A stretch of DNA of 24,851 bases from Prevotellaceae bacterium UBA1746 (GTDB taxonomy: Bacteria; Bacteroidota; Bacteroidia; Bacteroidales; Bacteroidaceae). This document shows positions 5,834-14,211 of this stretch, piece by piece. Below the pieces are notes generated by a model, which saw only the letters and a program-made list of their open reading frames with translations, ran no database searches and was not told where the DNA came from. The stretch lies in the NCBI GenBank assembly GCA_002314875.1, contig DCHS01000050.1:1-24851 (forward strand), read 5' to 3'. The position numbers and the translations under genes were made by a program. Positions within the stretch are counted from its first letter, which is position 1. Each line of letters begins with the position of its first letter.

Positions 5834-6877
5834 TTAGTACCATAAGTCGAGTAGGAGAGGGAGGTGGTCGCTGACACCTCCATGATAAGAGGGGCCTCGA
5901 TAGGCACGGAACGGCATAAAATACCCATCTGCATTATCTTCGAGAAGATAGGATGGAGCAAAGATCAAACAACTTTGAGCGTTTTTCCCAACATGCAGGC
6001 CCTGCTTACTATCCAATAGATTAGAATTTACGAAGATATTGTCAATTCGGCTCCATGTTTTCTGATAATAATAAGTGCCCTTAATATCTTTACGAGAACG
6101 GTCATCTGTGGCATCCGATGGGTTAATCGCCTTTGCATGAGCAGAAAGAGCGAAAAAACCATCGTCTTGCAGTATTCTCAGACATTTCTCCCGGGGTTCA
6201 GCATTGCAGTCCCCCATAAAGACGATTTTCGCATACTGACGGACCTTACGCAGACTATCCGCCTTTTCACGAACCACCCTCGCAGCTCGTTCACGATAAG
6301 CATCCGTCAAATAAGCACCACCTCGCCGAGAAGGAAAATGAACCAGAAAGATATCCAACGTATCACCCGTCGGTACAACACCACTACACCACAGAATATC
6401 ACGCGTCGGACGTTCGCTGACAGAGTCGTACGGCACAGAGTAACTTTGATGTGCAATTAACCGATAAGTTTCTGGCTGATAAGCCAATGCCACATCAATT
6501 CCACGCAAATCACTACTATGTGTTACGACGAATTCGTAGCCTAAAGAAGCGAGACGGGTACTATAGAACAAATCGCGAATGACACTATCATTCTCCACTT
6601 CGCAAAAGCCAATCACATCAACCGGCTGAAGACCGCCCGCTTCAAGGATGACGCGTGCCAGATTCCCCTCCTTTCGCCAATAACGGTAAGAATTCCAATG
6701 GTATTCGCCATCGGGGAGGAAGTCATAGTCATCGAAAGCAGAATCATGAACAGTGTCAAAGAGGTTTTCCGTATTGTACTCCAAGACGCGGAATCTCTTG
6801 TCGCTCTCCCTGGAACTATGGACCGAAAAAGTCGGGAGAGTGCATAAAATAAGCATACAAAGAAGGAAATATCGCAT
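5834..6877 (-). CDS. Secreted endonuclease/exonuclease/phosphatase-fold protein
   Basis: The 347-residue product starts with a signal peptide (hydrophobic 3-18). The EEP fold motifs then appear in order: RVLEYNTENLFD (metal-ligand Asn), GFCEVEN (metal-ligand Glu), DLRGIDVAL, LVHFPSRRGG, MGDCNAEP (catalytic Asp/Asn), WSRIDNIFV and GVSDHLPLLLDL (Asp-His pair). Family members hydrolyse phosphodiester bonds in DNA, RNA, phospholipids or phosphoinositides. The export signal suggests a periplasmic or surface nuclease or phosphodiesterase for nutrient scavenging, but the substrate cannot be told. The gene is convergent with the radical SAM gene and divergent from the fucO-like gene. A TAnnTTTG box sits only 8 bp from its ATG, so the transcript may be nearly leaderless. 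Confidence 0.87.
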   Translation of the reverse strand: MRYFLLCMLILCTLPTFSVHSSRESDKRFRVLEYNTENLFDTVHDSAFDDYDFLPDGEYHWNSYRYWRKEGNLARVILEAGGLQPVDVIGFCEVENDSVIRDLFYSTRLASLGYEFVVTHSSDLRGIDVALAYQPETYRLIAHQSYSVPYDSVSERPTRDILWCSGVVPTGDTLDIFLVHFPSRRGGAYLTDAYRERAARVVREKADSLRKVRQYAKIVFMGDCNAEPREKCLRILQDDGFFALSAHAKAINPSDATDDRSRKDIKGTYYYQKTWSRIDNIFVNSNLLDSKQGLHVGKNAQSCLIFAPSYLLEDNADGYFMPFRAYRGPSYHGGVSDHLPLLLDLWY

Positions 6878-6884
6878 AGCAATG

Positions 6885-6892
6885 CAAAGTTA
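6885..6892 (-). promoter_or_regulatory. Probable -7 box of the EEP-fold gene
   Basis: On the minus strand 6892-6885 reads TAACTTTG, a perfect TAnnTTTG box. It ends seven bases before the ATG at 6877, which implies a leader of only a few bases. No good -33 element is visible at the normal distance; that region overlaps the divergent fucO promoter. Confidence 0.5.
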
Positions 6893-6914
6893 CGCATTTT
6901 TTAATATATAACCC

Positions 6915-6944
6915 TTGCTACAACAAGAAAAAATCGTAATTTTG
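6915..6944 (+). promoter_or_regulatory. Promoter of the fucO-like gene
   Basis: TTG at 6915-6917, a 19-bp spacer and TAATTTTG at 6937-6944 give a strong Bacteroidetes-type promoter. The start is expected near 6951, about 55 nt before the ATG. Confidence 0.7.
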
Positions 6945-6962
6945 CAACGAAAAAACAACCCC

Positions 6963-6975
6963 GAGCCAAAGGCTC
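6963..6975 (+). promoter_or_regulatory. Small hairpin in the fucO-like leader
   Basis: GAGCC at 6963-6967 and GGCTC at 6971-6975 form a 5-bp stem with an AAA loop about 12 nt after the predicted transcription start. It may protect the 5' end of the mRNA; there is no T-run, so it is not a terminator. Confidence 0.35.
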
Positions 6976-7006
6976 ATTATACTAACCTTAATAAAAATCA
7001 AACACT

Positions 7007-8161
7007 ATGGCAAACCGTTTCATCCTCAACGAAGTCAGCTATTTCGGTGCTGGCGCTCGTCAGGAACTCCCCGAAGTTCTCAATCGTATGAACCTTACCA
7101 AGGCACTCGTATGCTCAGACAAAGGCCTTATCAAGGTAGGTACCACCAAGATGGTTACCGACGTTCTCGATGCAGTGAACTTCCCCTATGAAATCTATTC
7201 AGAAATCAAGCCCAACCCCACTGTAACCAACGTTAAGCAAGGCATTGACGCATTCAAGGCTTCTGGTGCAGACTGCATCATCGCTATCGGTGGTGGTAGT
7301 TCCATGGATACTGCAAAGGGTATCGGTATTGTTGCCAACAATCCTGAATTCGCTGATATCGTCAGCCTCGAAGGTTGTGCTCCCACCAAGCATAAGAGTG
7401 TGCCCATCATCGCTCTTCCCACTACTGCTGGTACTGGTGCAGAAGTTACCATCAACTATGTCATCATTGACGAAGAACGTCAGGCAAAGATGGTATGCGT
7501 TGACCCCAATGACATCCCCGCTGTAGCAATCGTTGACCCCGAATTGATGTACTCACTCCCCAAGGGCCTTACAGCTGCAACTGGTATGGACGCTCTTACC
7601 CACGCTATCGAAGGTTATATCACAAAGGGCGCTTGGATCATGAGCGATATGTATGAATTACAGGCTATCAAGATGATTGCCGAACACCTCCCCACTGCAG
7701 TTGAAGAACCTCAGAACGCTGCTGCTCGCGAAGGAATGGCACTGGCACAGTACATTGCTGCTCAGGCATTCTCTAATGTTGGTCTCGGTCTCGTTCATGG
7801 TATGGCACACCCCATGGGTTCACTCCACGATGTTCCCCACGGTGTTGCAAACGCACTCCTCCTCCCGACCATCATGGAATTCAACATGCCCACTCGCGTT
7901 GAAAAGTATGGTGTAATCGCACAGCACATGGGTGTTGATACCACCGGCATGACCGCAGAAGAAGCAGCACAGGCAGCCGTTGACGCTGTTCGCGCTCTCG
8001 CTGTTCGCGTTGGAATTCCCCAGCATCTCTCCGATCTCGGCATCACCGAAGAAAACATTCCTGCTCTCGCTGAACAGGCATTTGCAGATGTTTGTACTCC
8101 CGGTAACCCCCGTGACGTTACCCTCGAAGACATCGTTGCACTTTACACAAAGGTGCTTTAA
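7007..8161 (+). CDS. fucO: Iron-containing alcohol dehydrogenase, lactaldehyde reductase (FucO) type
   Basis: The 384-residue product aligns along its whole length with E. coli FucO as I recall it: MANRFILNE start, NPEFADIVSLEG, PTTAGTGAEVTINYVI, DALTHAIEGYITKGAW, NVGLGLVHGMAHPMG, and C-terminal TLEDIVALY. The NAD(P)-binding GGGS is at 95-98. Iron ligands expected from the family are present: Asp195, His199, His264 and His278. FucO reduces L-lactaldehyde to 1,2-propanediol during fucose or rhamnose fermentation, though family-III dehydrogenases also act on other short alcohols and aldehydes. No fucose or rhamnose genes are visible nearby. Codon use is strongly biased to GGT, GCT, ACC, AAG and CCC, suggesting high expression, in line with its strong promoter. 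It forms a single-gene unit with its own terminator. Confidence 0.9.
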   Translation: MANRFILNEVSYFGAGARQELPEVLNRMNLTKALVCSDKGLIKVGTTKMVTDVLDAVNFPYEIYSEIKPNPTVTNVKQGIDAFKASGADCIIAIGGGSSMDTAKGIGIVANNPEFADIVSLEGCAPTKHKSVPIIALPTTAGTGAEVTINYVIIDEERQAKMVCVDPNDIPAVAIVDPELMYSLPKGLTAATGMDALTHAIEGYITKGAWIMSDMYELQAIKMIAEHLPTAVEEPQNAAAREGMALAQYIAAQAFSNVGLGLVHGMAHPMGSLHDVPHGVANALLLPTIMEFNMPTRVEKYGVIAQHMGVDTTGMTAEEAAQAAVDAVRALAVRVGIPQHLSDLGITEENIPALAEQAFADVCTPGNPRDVTLEDIVALYTKVL

Positions 8162-8189
8162 GAGAACCTCTTATTTTAAATAGAAAATA

Positions 8190-8227
8190 AAAAAGATTCC
8201 CCCGTCGAAAGGCGAGGGAATCTTTTT
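8190..8227. terminator. Bidirectional terminator after fucO
   Basis: AAAAAGATTCCC (8190-8201) pairs with GGGAATCTTTTT (8216-8227), with a partly paired interior. The stem has A and T runs on its two flanks, so it works for both strands. It begins one base beyond the stop of the convergent gene at 8229. Confidence 0.9.
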
Positions 8228-8228
8228 G

Positions 8229-9809
8229 TTATTTGATGTAAATCTTACCGTCTTTTATGAAAGCACCATGAATAGGAGCGCCGTTAATACTTCGACCATT
8301 GAGATCGTACCAGGAAGGATTGGTAACAGGCTGGAGAACAGTAACAGGCTGAACTGCATCAGGCCTAACAACAACATTGCCCTCAAGATCAACAGAAACT
8401 ATCTGAGAACTGATTTCCTTTTCTCCAAGAGTGTAAACGGACTTTATGCCCACGGTATTGAACATATCATCAGAAAGGTTGATGCAGACCTTATTTCCTA
8501 ATGTAAAAATATCGCGACTCTGTTCATCACAATAACCAAAAGGAACACGCGTCATTGCATTCTCAATGCAAGGGAAAACATCAGGTTCGAAAGTATAAAC
8601 CTCATCATCAAAATAGAAATAGAATCCCATCTTGGCAGGATTGATGAATTCTCCATCAGCAGTATAGTTTTCAAGAACAGCCTCAAATTTATAAAGTCCA
8701 TCACCCTCTGCTTTGATGGAAACATCATGAGGATCTGCGGGGACAAGGGCCTGACCAGAAGGATAAGGATAAGCCTGAATATTAAAGTCATAACAATAGA
8801 CTGCACCCGCAGCATTAGTTGTCAGTGCCAAATAATTTTCAGCGTTTTCCATCGTTATTTTTCCATCAGCATCGATGAGGAAAGTAAGAGCGTCCGTATT
8901 GCTAAGCCCAACATATCCCTGATCATCCTTTTGCCAATCAGTATAGGCTCCATTAAAATAGAGGAAGTACCCGCTTTCAGCACCAATATACTGACCACTC
9001 TTTACGGTAATGACATCACCAGAGCGTGTACCCTTAACCACGCCAGATGCACTACTCAAATGGTCAAAATAGTAGTCGTCACCATCTACAGCAACACTGC
9101 CCATCAGAGTATGCTTAGCAGAATACTCATCCGTTGAAGAATAAACATACTCCGTCTGAGTTGCAGTAGAAGGAATTGTAACAAGCGCATCAGTAAAAGC
9201 CTTCAAGTCAAGCGCCATCACGATATTAAAGAAGGCAGCATTACCATCAATCATGTCATAAAAACCGAGGTAAGCATTGGCATCTTCAATGTAAATGTGC
9301 TCTGGATCCTCTGCATTGAAAATCACATCTTCAGCCTTGCAACCACTATCACTATAAATCATCTTTCCAAACTTGAGGTTGAAAATCTGAGATCCATCGC
9401 CATGATAATCATAAACATAGCATACATCGTCTTTTGAAAAAGTAAGTTTACCATTCTTGAGAGAACCATGATGCCAATAATCTCGTCCTACAACAGGGAG
9501 GAAGGTGTTAACATAAATATCTTTACCCTCGTTATTGAAAAGAACTTCGTCAGCAATACCGCTGGCACTTTTCATTCCATAGACCGTTTGAAAATTACCA
9601 GCAATGCTATACATCTTTGATTCTCCCTCTGGACGTGCCACTCTGTTGATGTGAGAGGCAATGGCATTTTCAGCCATCTGCTGACGAAATTCAATAGCTG
9701 CAGGACATTGAGAAAGCGCAGACAAAGCATCGGCAGGAATAGTGCATTCTTGCGCATTAGCAAAGAATGCACTGAGTGCGAAAAATGATAAACAGAAAAA
9801 CTTCTTCAT
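8229..9809 (-). CDS. Secreted protein of unknown function with an internal duplication and a C-terminal sorting-like tail
   Basis: The 526-residue product has a signal peptide ending near FANAQ (16-20). No enzyme motif was recognised. Two stretches of about 95 residues resemble each other: 87-184, with IYV...GSLKNGKLTF and then FNAEDPEHIYIEDANAYLGF, and 236-330, with YYF...VVKGTRSGDVITVKSGQYIG and then FLIDADGKITMENAENYLAL. Such beta-rich repeats are common in Prevotella exported proteins of unknown role. The last 27 residues read WYDLNGR...HGAFIKDGKIYIK, the short tail seen on many secreted Prevotella proteins and also on the divergent GH84 enzyme. It may be a reduced type IX secretion signal, which is inference. 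It is transcribed alone from a consensus promoter and ends at a bidirectional terminator. Confidence 0.75.
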   Translation of the reverse strand: MKKFFCLSFFALSAFFANAQECTIPADALSALSQCPAAIEFRQQMAENAIASHINRVARPEGESKMYSIAGNFQTVYGMKSASGIADEVLFNNEGKDIYVNTFLPVVGRDYWHHGSLKNGKLTFSKDDVCYVYDYHGDGSQIFNLKFGKMIYSDSGCKAEDVIFNAEDPEHIYIEDANAYLGFYDMIDGNAAFFNIVMALDLKAFTDALVTIPSTATQTEYVYSSTDEYSAKHTLMGSVAVDGDDYYFDHLSSASGVVKGTRSGDVITVKSGQYIGAESGYFLYFNGAYTDWQKDDQGYVGLSNTDALTFLIDADGKITMENAENYLALTTNAAGAVYCYDFNIQAYPYPSGQALVPADPHDVSIKAEGDGLYKFEAVLENYTADGEFINPAKMGFYFYFDDEVYTFEPDVFPCIENAMTRVPFGYCDEQSRDIFTLGNKVCINLSDDMFNTVGIKSVYTLGEKEISSQIVSVDLEGNVVVRPDAVQPVTVLQPVTNPSWYDLNGRSINGAPIHGAFIKDGKIYIK

Positions 9810-9919
9810 AGAAATTTTACAATATATATTAGATGTATTACATGAAAAACAGCGCCTATTTTGACGTTGTTTATGCGTAGAAAGCAGGCAATTCTTCCAT
9901 CACCAGCTTAATTATGAAA

Positions 9920-9951
9920 CAAAATTACGGCAATTTTCTTAAAGGAACAAA
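9920..9951 (-). promoter_or_regulatory. Promoter of the duplicated-domain secreted protein
   Basis: On the minus strand TTTG (9951-9948), a 20-bp spacer and TAATTTTG (9927-9920) match the consensus exactly. The leader to the ATG at 9809 is about 105 nt. Confidence 0.75.
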
Positions 9952-9966
9952 AAAAAAGGAGTATTA

Positions 9967-9998
9967 TTTGCGTTTTCAAGCATTTCGCCTTAACTTTG
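9967..9998 (+). promoter_or_regulatory. Promoter of the GH84-coaX unit
   Basis: TTTG at 9967-9970, a 20-bp spacer and TAACTTTG at 9991-9998 match the consensus exactly. Transcription should start near 10005, about 143 nt before the ATG at 10148. Confidence 0.8.
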
Positions 9999-10027
9999 CC
10001 CCCCGAAATGCGTCAAAAAGATGAAAA

Positions 10028-10076
10028 CTTGACTAAAAGTCAAGGAACTCAAATGTTCCTCAAAGTCGGCAGGAAC
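10028..10076 (+). promoter_or_regulatory. Leader with overlapping hairpins before the GH84 gene
   Basis: CTTGACT (10028-10034) pairs with AGTCAAG (10038-10044) around AAA. AGGAAC (10043-10048) pairs with GTTCCT (10055-10060). A second AGGAAC at 10071-10076 could pair with the same GTTCCT. The two first hairpins share bases 10043-10044, so alternative folds compete. No T-run follows, so this is not a simple terminator. No known riboswitch was recognised. Confidence 0.4.
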
Positions 10077-10147
10077 TTATAAGTACTCGGCCATCGTTCT
10101 TCATTGACGTCAGACTCTCCTTTTGAAAACAAATCATTCTATATAGT

Positions 10148-13100
10148 ATGAAAAAAATCCTTGCCTCCATTTTGATGCTTTGTGCCTCAGCAACGATGTG
10201 GGCTCAATACACCATTTATCCCATTCCCCAAAAGATGACCGCCATTGACGGTACCGCTTCTTTTTCTGGGAACGTGTGCCTCATCTGTGACGAAAGCATA
10301 GACCAAGCCACGAAGAACCGTGCCCAGCAAGTTCTTGAGGAGCACGGTTTAACCTGTTCCTTTACAACCGGCGAGCAAGACTGCACCAGTGCCATCTATC
10401 TCAAGGTGGATCCCACAGTTGCCGTAAAAAACAAATACGATGCCCACAAATTGGAACTCAATGCGATGAGCAACGGTATGGTGTCACTGACAATCACTGG
10501 CCAGAATACCGATGCCACTTTCATGGGCCTTGCTTCGTTGGAGCAGATGCTTGACGAAAAAGGCATAACCGCTCTTCCCTGCGTCAGCATTACCGACTAT
10601 GCAGACCAGCAGCAGCGCGGTCTCGTTGAAGGTTATTACGGCTATCCATATTCTGTAGAGGTAAAGAAAGACCTCATGCGCTTCATGATGCGTATGAAGA
10701 TGAACACCTATCTCTATGGTGCCAAGTCCGACCCTTACCACTCAGAATATTGGAAGGATGCCTATCCCACAACTATCACTGACCAGCAGGAAGCAAACGG
10801 CTGGATGTCACAGGATATGATTCGTGATGTCTGCGAAACTTCTGCTGCGACCAAGGTGAATTTCATCTGGGCAATCCACCCGGGCAACAACTTCCTAGGC
10901 TCTTCAACCGTTGTGACGGATATCGTCAATAAGTTCACAAAGATGTACAATCTCGGCGTTCGCCAGTTTGGTATTTTTGTGGACGATGTCAGCGTACCCT
11001 CCAGTGACGACGACCTGGCTTTGAATGCCAGTCGTCTGACCCAGATTCAGCAAAAAATAGAAGCTAAGTGGAACAAAGCCGATGCCCTTCCTGCTGATAC
11101 CGTGAAGCCCATCCATTTCGTTCCTCAGATATATTGCCGCTCTTTTGCCAGCAGCGACGACCAATACCAGCGTTTCTTCAAAGCTCTCGCTGCCACTCCT
11201 AAGCATGTAGTCATCTATACGACAGGAAATGGTGTTTGGAGTGTTCCCAACGCAAGCGATTTTGCAACACCCAAGCAATACCTCGGTCGTGAAGTGGCTT
11301 GGTGGTGGAACTACCCCTGCAACGACAACGCAGACTCCCAGCTCTTCCCGATGGATATGTATCAGAACTTTGTCGATATGCCCGCAGTAAGCGGCAGCGC
11401 TACCCTTCCCACGAATCTTGGCGGAGGTATCGGTATTGTTTCCAATCCCATGCAGGAAGGCGAAGTTGCAAAGATTCCTCTTTTCTCCGTAGCAGACTAC
11501 GCATGGAACAATGCAAAGTTCAATAATAAAAACTCTTGGAACGCTTCGTTCCCCTTCATCTTTGAAGTAGGAGAAAATCGGAACAATGGCGACCGTGAAA
11601 CCCTTGCCAATGCACTCAAGACCTTGGCTCCGTTCCTGACCTACAACGATCCCACCAATAAGTTCGCCAGCTCACTCAGCGCCAGCAAGATGCAGAATAC
11701 CATTACGGAATTGCAGGACGCTATCGCCATTGTCAAAAGCTACGAAGAAAGCAATCTCGAAAACGATAAGTTGATGTGGCGTGATCTCCGTCCCTGGATT
11801 TTGAAGCTCGAACAGATGCTTAACGCTACCAGCACCTTCCTCAATGCCAAGACCGGCGACAGCCTCGAAAGTCGTTGGATGGAATATGTCAAGGCCTTGG
11901 ACATCATCGATGATTTTGCAACGAACGATGCTTACCAGGCTTACTCTCTCGAAGGTATGGGAACGGGCGTTTCTACCGCTCACCGCATTTGCCAGCCTTC
12001 GCAGAAATACCTCATGCCCTTCCTCGAAACATTGAAGACCACCGTTTTGAAGGATGCTTTCCCCAAGGCAAGCACCGCAGCAAAGGGTTTCTCCAATACA
12101 TCATATACTCCGACAGCAAAGTTAGCAGACAACATCGCCTACATGTCGATTGCTGCTCATGCCTATGAACCCGGAGAATATGTAGGCTTCACCCTTCCCA
12201 GAGCAAGCCGCATGGCAGAAGTCCTCGTTGCAGATACCCTCTGTCAGAACCACTGCGTTCTCTTCTCTGAAAATGGTCGCGACTGGAATCGCATTGAACC
12301 TACCGGCAATGACATTAAGTCGTATGATGGCTATGTGAAGTACGTTTTGGTTGGCAACAGCAGCGAAGCGACTACAAGTTTCAAGGTCGCAAAGAGTGCT
12401 TTGCAGTTGACTCTTATCGCCGAGCCTACCCTCGAAAGCATCACCGCTCCCGTTGAAAAGGATTACAACGATCGCTCCAACATCAGCGATAATGACCTCA
12501 CCACTTTCTGGTGTCCTTATGCAGATCAGGTTACCGGTGACGTTATCTGCCTGAACCTTTCCGGTTCTGCTCCGATCCAGAAAGTTCGTTTCGCCATTCA
12601 TACCACCAATGGTGACTATATGAAAACGGGCCGAATTGAGATATCTCAAGATGGCAGCAAGTGGACCAAACTTTCTCCTATAGGTAGCACAAAGACTTCG
12701 TTCACCCTAAGCGATATGACTCCCGTAGATGGTAGTGGCAACACAATCTCAAGTTCTGAGGCCTATATCTACCAGTTGTATTTTAACGGAAAAGCACAGG
12801 AAGCAAAATACATTCGTTTCTACAATCAGAGCGCTACGAGCAATAAGTGGATCCGCATTGCAGAATTCACTCCCGTCTATGATGTTACCACAACGCCTTG
12901 CGACGACAATCCCGCCATCTGCGACGCCTTGCCTTACACCTACGAAAACCTCCTTGATGCACAATACGATTTCCAACAGATCAATGCTTTGGAAAGTGTA
13001 ACCATCTACAGCGGTACACAGGGCGAAAACAGTCTTGGAATTTACGGTAAGGACAGCGTACATGATATCTATCCGTTAGGCAGCATCACCGGTCCTGTTA

Positions 13101-13375
13101 CAACCATTGATCTTAGCGGATATCCTTATCTCCATTCTCTGTGTTTCGAAACTCCAGATGGTGGCGTTTCTGCAAGCACCAAGATTTACGAAGTCGTTCC
13201 TACGGTAAGCAGCAACCTGCCCAGTCTGGATTTCTATACCGCAATCCGTAATGTCTATATGAACGAAACACAGACTACAGAGCCTTCAACCAATTGGTAC
13301 GACCTTATGGGCCGCAAGGTAAACAATCCTGCTCATGGAATATACATTATTAACGGCAAGAAAGTTCTTCGATAA
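10148..13375 (+). CDS. Secreted GH84 beta-N-acetylglucosaminidase
   Basis: The 1075-residue product has a signal peptide ending near MWAQ (17-20). An N-terminal GH20b/GH84-type alpha/beta domain covers about 22-150 (YPIPQKM). The GH84 barrel follows from about 156 with RGLVEGYYGYPYS, MNTYLYGAKSDPYH and WAIHPG, and FVDDVS carries the adjacent catalytic acids Asp279-Asp280. A helical region, a discoidin (F5/8 type C)-like carbohydrate-binding domain at roughly 770-890, and a C-terminal tail WYDLMGR...GKKVLR complete the protein. GH84 enzymes remove beta-linked GlcNAc from glycoproteins or hyaluronan by substrate-assisted catalysis with a neighbouring acetamido group. A secreted form in a gut-type Bacteroidete suggests mucin or host glycan use. 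It has a consensus promoter and a structured leader; coaX follows after 8 bp. Confidence 0.92.
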   Translation: MKKILASILMLCASATMWAQYTIYPIPQKMTAIDGTASFSGNVCLICDESIDQATKNRAQQVLEEHGLTCSFTTGEQDCTSAIYLKVDPTVAVKNKYDAHKLELNAMSNGMVSLTITGQNTDATFMGLASLEQMLDEKGITALPCVSITDYADQQQRGLVEGYYGYPYSVEVKKDLMRFMMRMKMNTYLYGAKSDPYHSEYWKDAYPTTITDQQEANGWMSQDMIRDVCETSAATKVNFIWAIHPGNNFLGSSTVVTDIVNKFTKMYNLGVRQFGIFVDDVSVPSSDDDLALNASRLTQIQQKIEAKWNKADALPADTVKPIHFVPQIYCRSFASSDDQYQRFFKALAATPKHVVIYTTGNGVWSVPNASDFATPKQYLGREVAWWWNYPCNDNADSQLFPMDMYQNFVDMPAVSGSATLPTNLGGGIGIVSNPMQEGEVAKIPLFSVADYAWNNAKFNNKNSWNASFPFIFEVGENRNNGDRETLANALKTLAPFLTYNDPTNKFASSLSASKMQNTITELQDAIAIVKSYEESNLENDKLMWRDLRPWILKLEQMLNATSTFLNAKTGDSLESRWMEYVKALDIIDDFATNDAYQAYSLEGMGTGVSTAHRICQPSQKYLMPFLETLKTTVLKDAFPKASTAAKGFSNTSYTPTAKLADNIAYMSIAAHAYEPGEYVGFTLPRASRMAEVLVADTLCQNHCVLFSENGRDWNRIEPTGNDIKSYDGYVKYVLVGNSSEATTSFKVAKSALQLTLIAEPTLESITAPVEKDYNDRSNISDNDLTTFWCPYADQVTGDVICLNLSGSAPIQKVRFAIHTTNGDYMKTGRIEISQDGSKWTKLSPIGSTKTSFTLSDMTPVDGSGNTISSSEAYIYQLYFNGKAQEAKYIRFYNQSATSNKWIRIAEFTPVYDVTTTPCDDNPAICDALPYTYENLLDAQYDFQQINALESVTIYSGTQGENSLGIYGKDSVHDIYPLGSITGPVTTIDLSGYPYLHSLCFETPDGGVSASTKIYEVVPTVSSNLPSLDFYTAIRNVYMNETQTTEPSTNWYDLMGRKVNNPAHGIYIINGKKVLR

Positions 13376-13383
13376 ATAAAGAA

Positions 13384-14130
13384 ATGGTTCTCCTAATTGA
13401 TATTGGAAATACCTGCGCCAAATTGGCGATTGGTAATCCCGCTACTCCCGAACACGAAGCTGAAATCACCTATATCGAGCGAAAGCCCGCAAAAGAATCA
13501 TGGACTTCAGCTTTGCGCAGACTACAACACAAATTTCACTTCGATGAGTGCTTCATCAGTTGCGTTGGTAAAGATGCTGCAGCAGTTGTTGAAGCGTTGA
13601 ACAAACTCCCCATCACGCCACATTGGCTTACTGCCAGTACGGAATGTGCATTGAAGAATGTTCCAGAAGGCTATGGTGCAGACCGACTTGCAGCAGATAT
13701 CGGTGCCCTCTATTTAGAAGACTGTGAGGAACTTTTGGTCATCGATGCCGGAACCTGTATCACCTACGACCTCGTCCTTAACCACACCATTGCAAGCGGT
13801 GTCATCAGTCCGGGTGCCCAGTTGCGACTCCGCGCGATGAATGACTACACGGCACTACTTCCGCTTATTGAGCTTTATCAAGTTGATGAGGACTATCTCA
13901 AAGCACTTCCGTTGATGAACAATACCACGGAAACCTGTATGCTCTCATCTGTTGTGCATGGTGTTCGCTTTGAAATCGAAGGCTATATTCGCGGACTCGT
14001 TCAGGAGTATCCCAACCTCCGCGTCTTCCTGACGGGTGGCAATCACTTCGAAATCGCTCCCGATCTCAAAGACCGCTGTACCTACAGTGCAGACCTCGTC
14101 CTACTTGGTCTCCTGTCTTTGAAGAAATAA
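13384..14130 (+). CDS. coaX: Type III pantothenate kinase CoaX
   Basis: The 248-residue product has the ASKHA-fold motifs of CoaX: LIDIGNT at 4-10 (phosphate-binding loop), EGYGADRLA (pantothenate-binding region), VIDAGTCITYD (second phosphate loop with catalytic Asp), SGVISPGAQLRLRAM and LTGGN near the C-terminus. It phosphorylates pantothenate with ATP in the first step of coenzyme A synthesis, and this type needs a monovalent cation and is not inhibited by CoA. Length is normal. It starts 8 bp after the GH84 stop, so it probably depends on the GH84 promoter, since no TAnnTTTG box precedes it. The pairing of an essential cofactor gene with a secreted glycosidase looks accidental. Confidence 0.95.
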   Translation: MVLLIDIGNTCAKLAIGNPATPEHEAEITYIERKPAKESWTSALRRLQHKFHFDECFISCVGKDAAAVVEALNKLPITPHWLTASTECALKNVPEGYGADRLAADIGALYLEDCEELLVIDAGTCITYDLVLNHTIASGVISPGAQLRLRAMNDYTALLPLIELYQVDEDYLKALPLMNNTTETCMLSSVVHGVRFEIEGYIRGLVQEYPNLRVFLTGGNHFEIAPDLKDRCTYSADLVLLGLLSLKK

Positions 14131-14165
14131 AAATGAGGACAGCCCCACGGGGTTGTCCTCATTTT
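14130..14165. terminator. Bidirectional terminator after coaX
   Basis: A 17-bp stem (14130-14146 with 14149-14165) with one wobble pair, a GC-rich top and AAAA/TTTT ends overlaps the coaX stop codon. It serves coaX and probably the convergent HD gene. Confidence 0.92.
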
Positions 14166-14211
14166 AGTTTCATGCTAAAGCACTCACACCGGAACGGAAA
14201 TACAGAAAGGC

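Larger units (their letters stand above)
9810..10147. other. Intergenic divergent promoter region
   Basis: These 338 bp hold no gene that I can support. They contain the two outward-facing promoters of the 8229-9809 and 10148-13375 genes (listed separately), only 15 bp apart at their -33 elements, an A-rich stretch between them, and a structured leader of about 140 nt before the GH84 gene. Confidence 0.8.
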
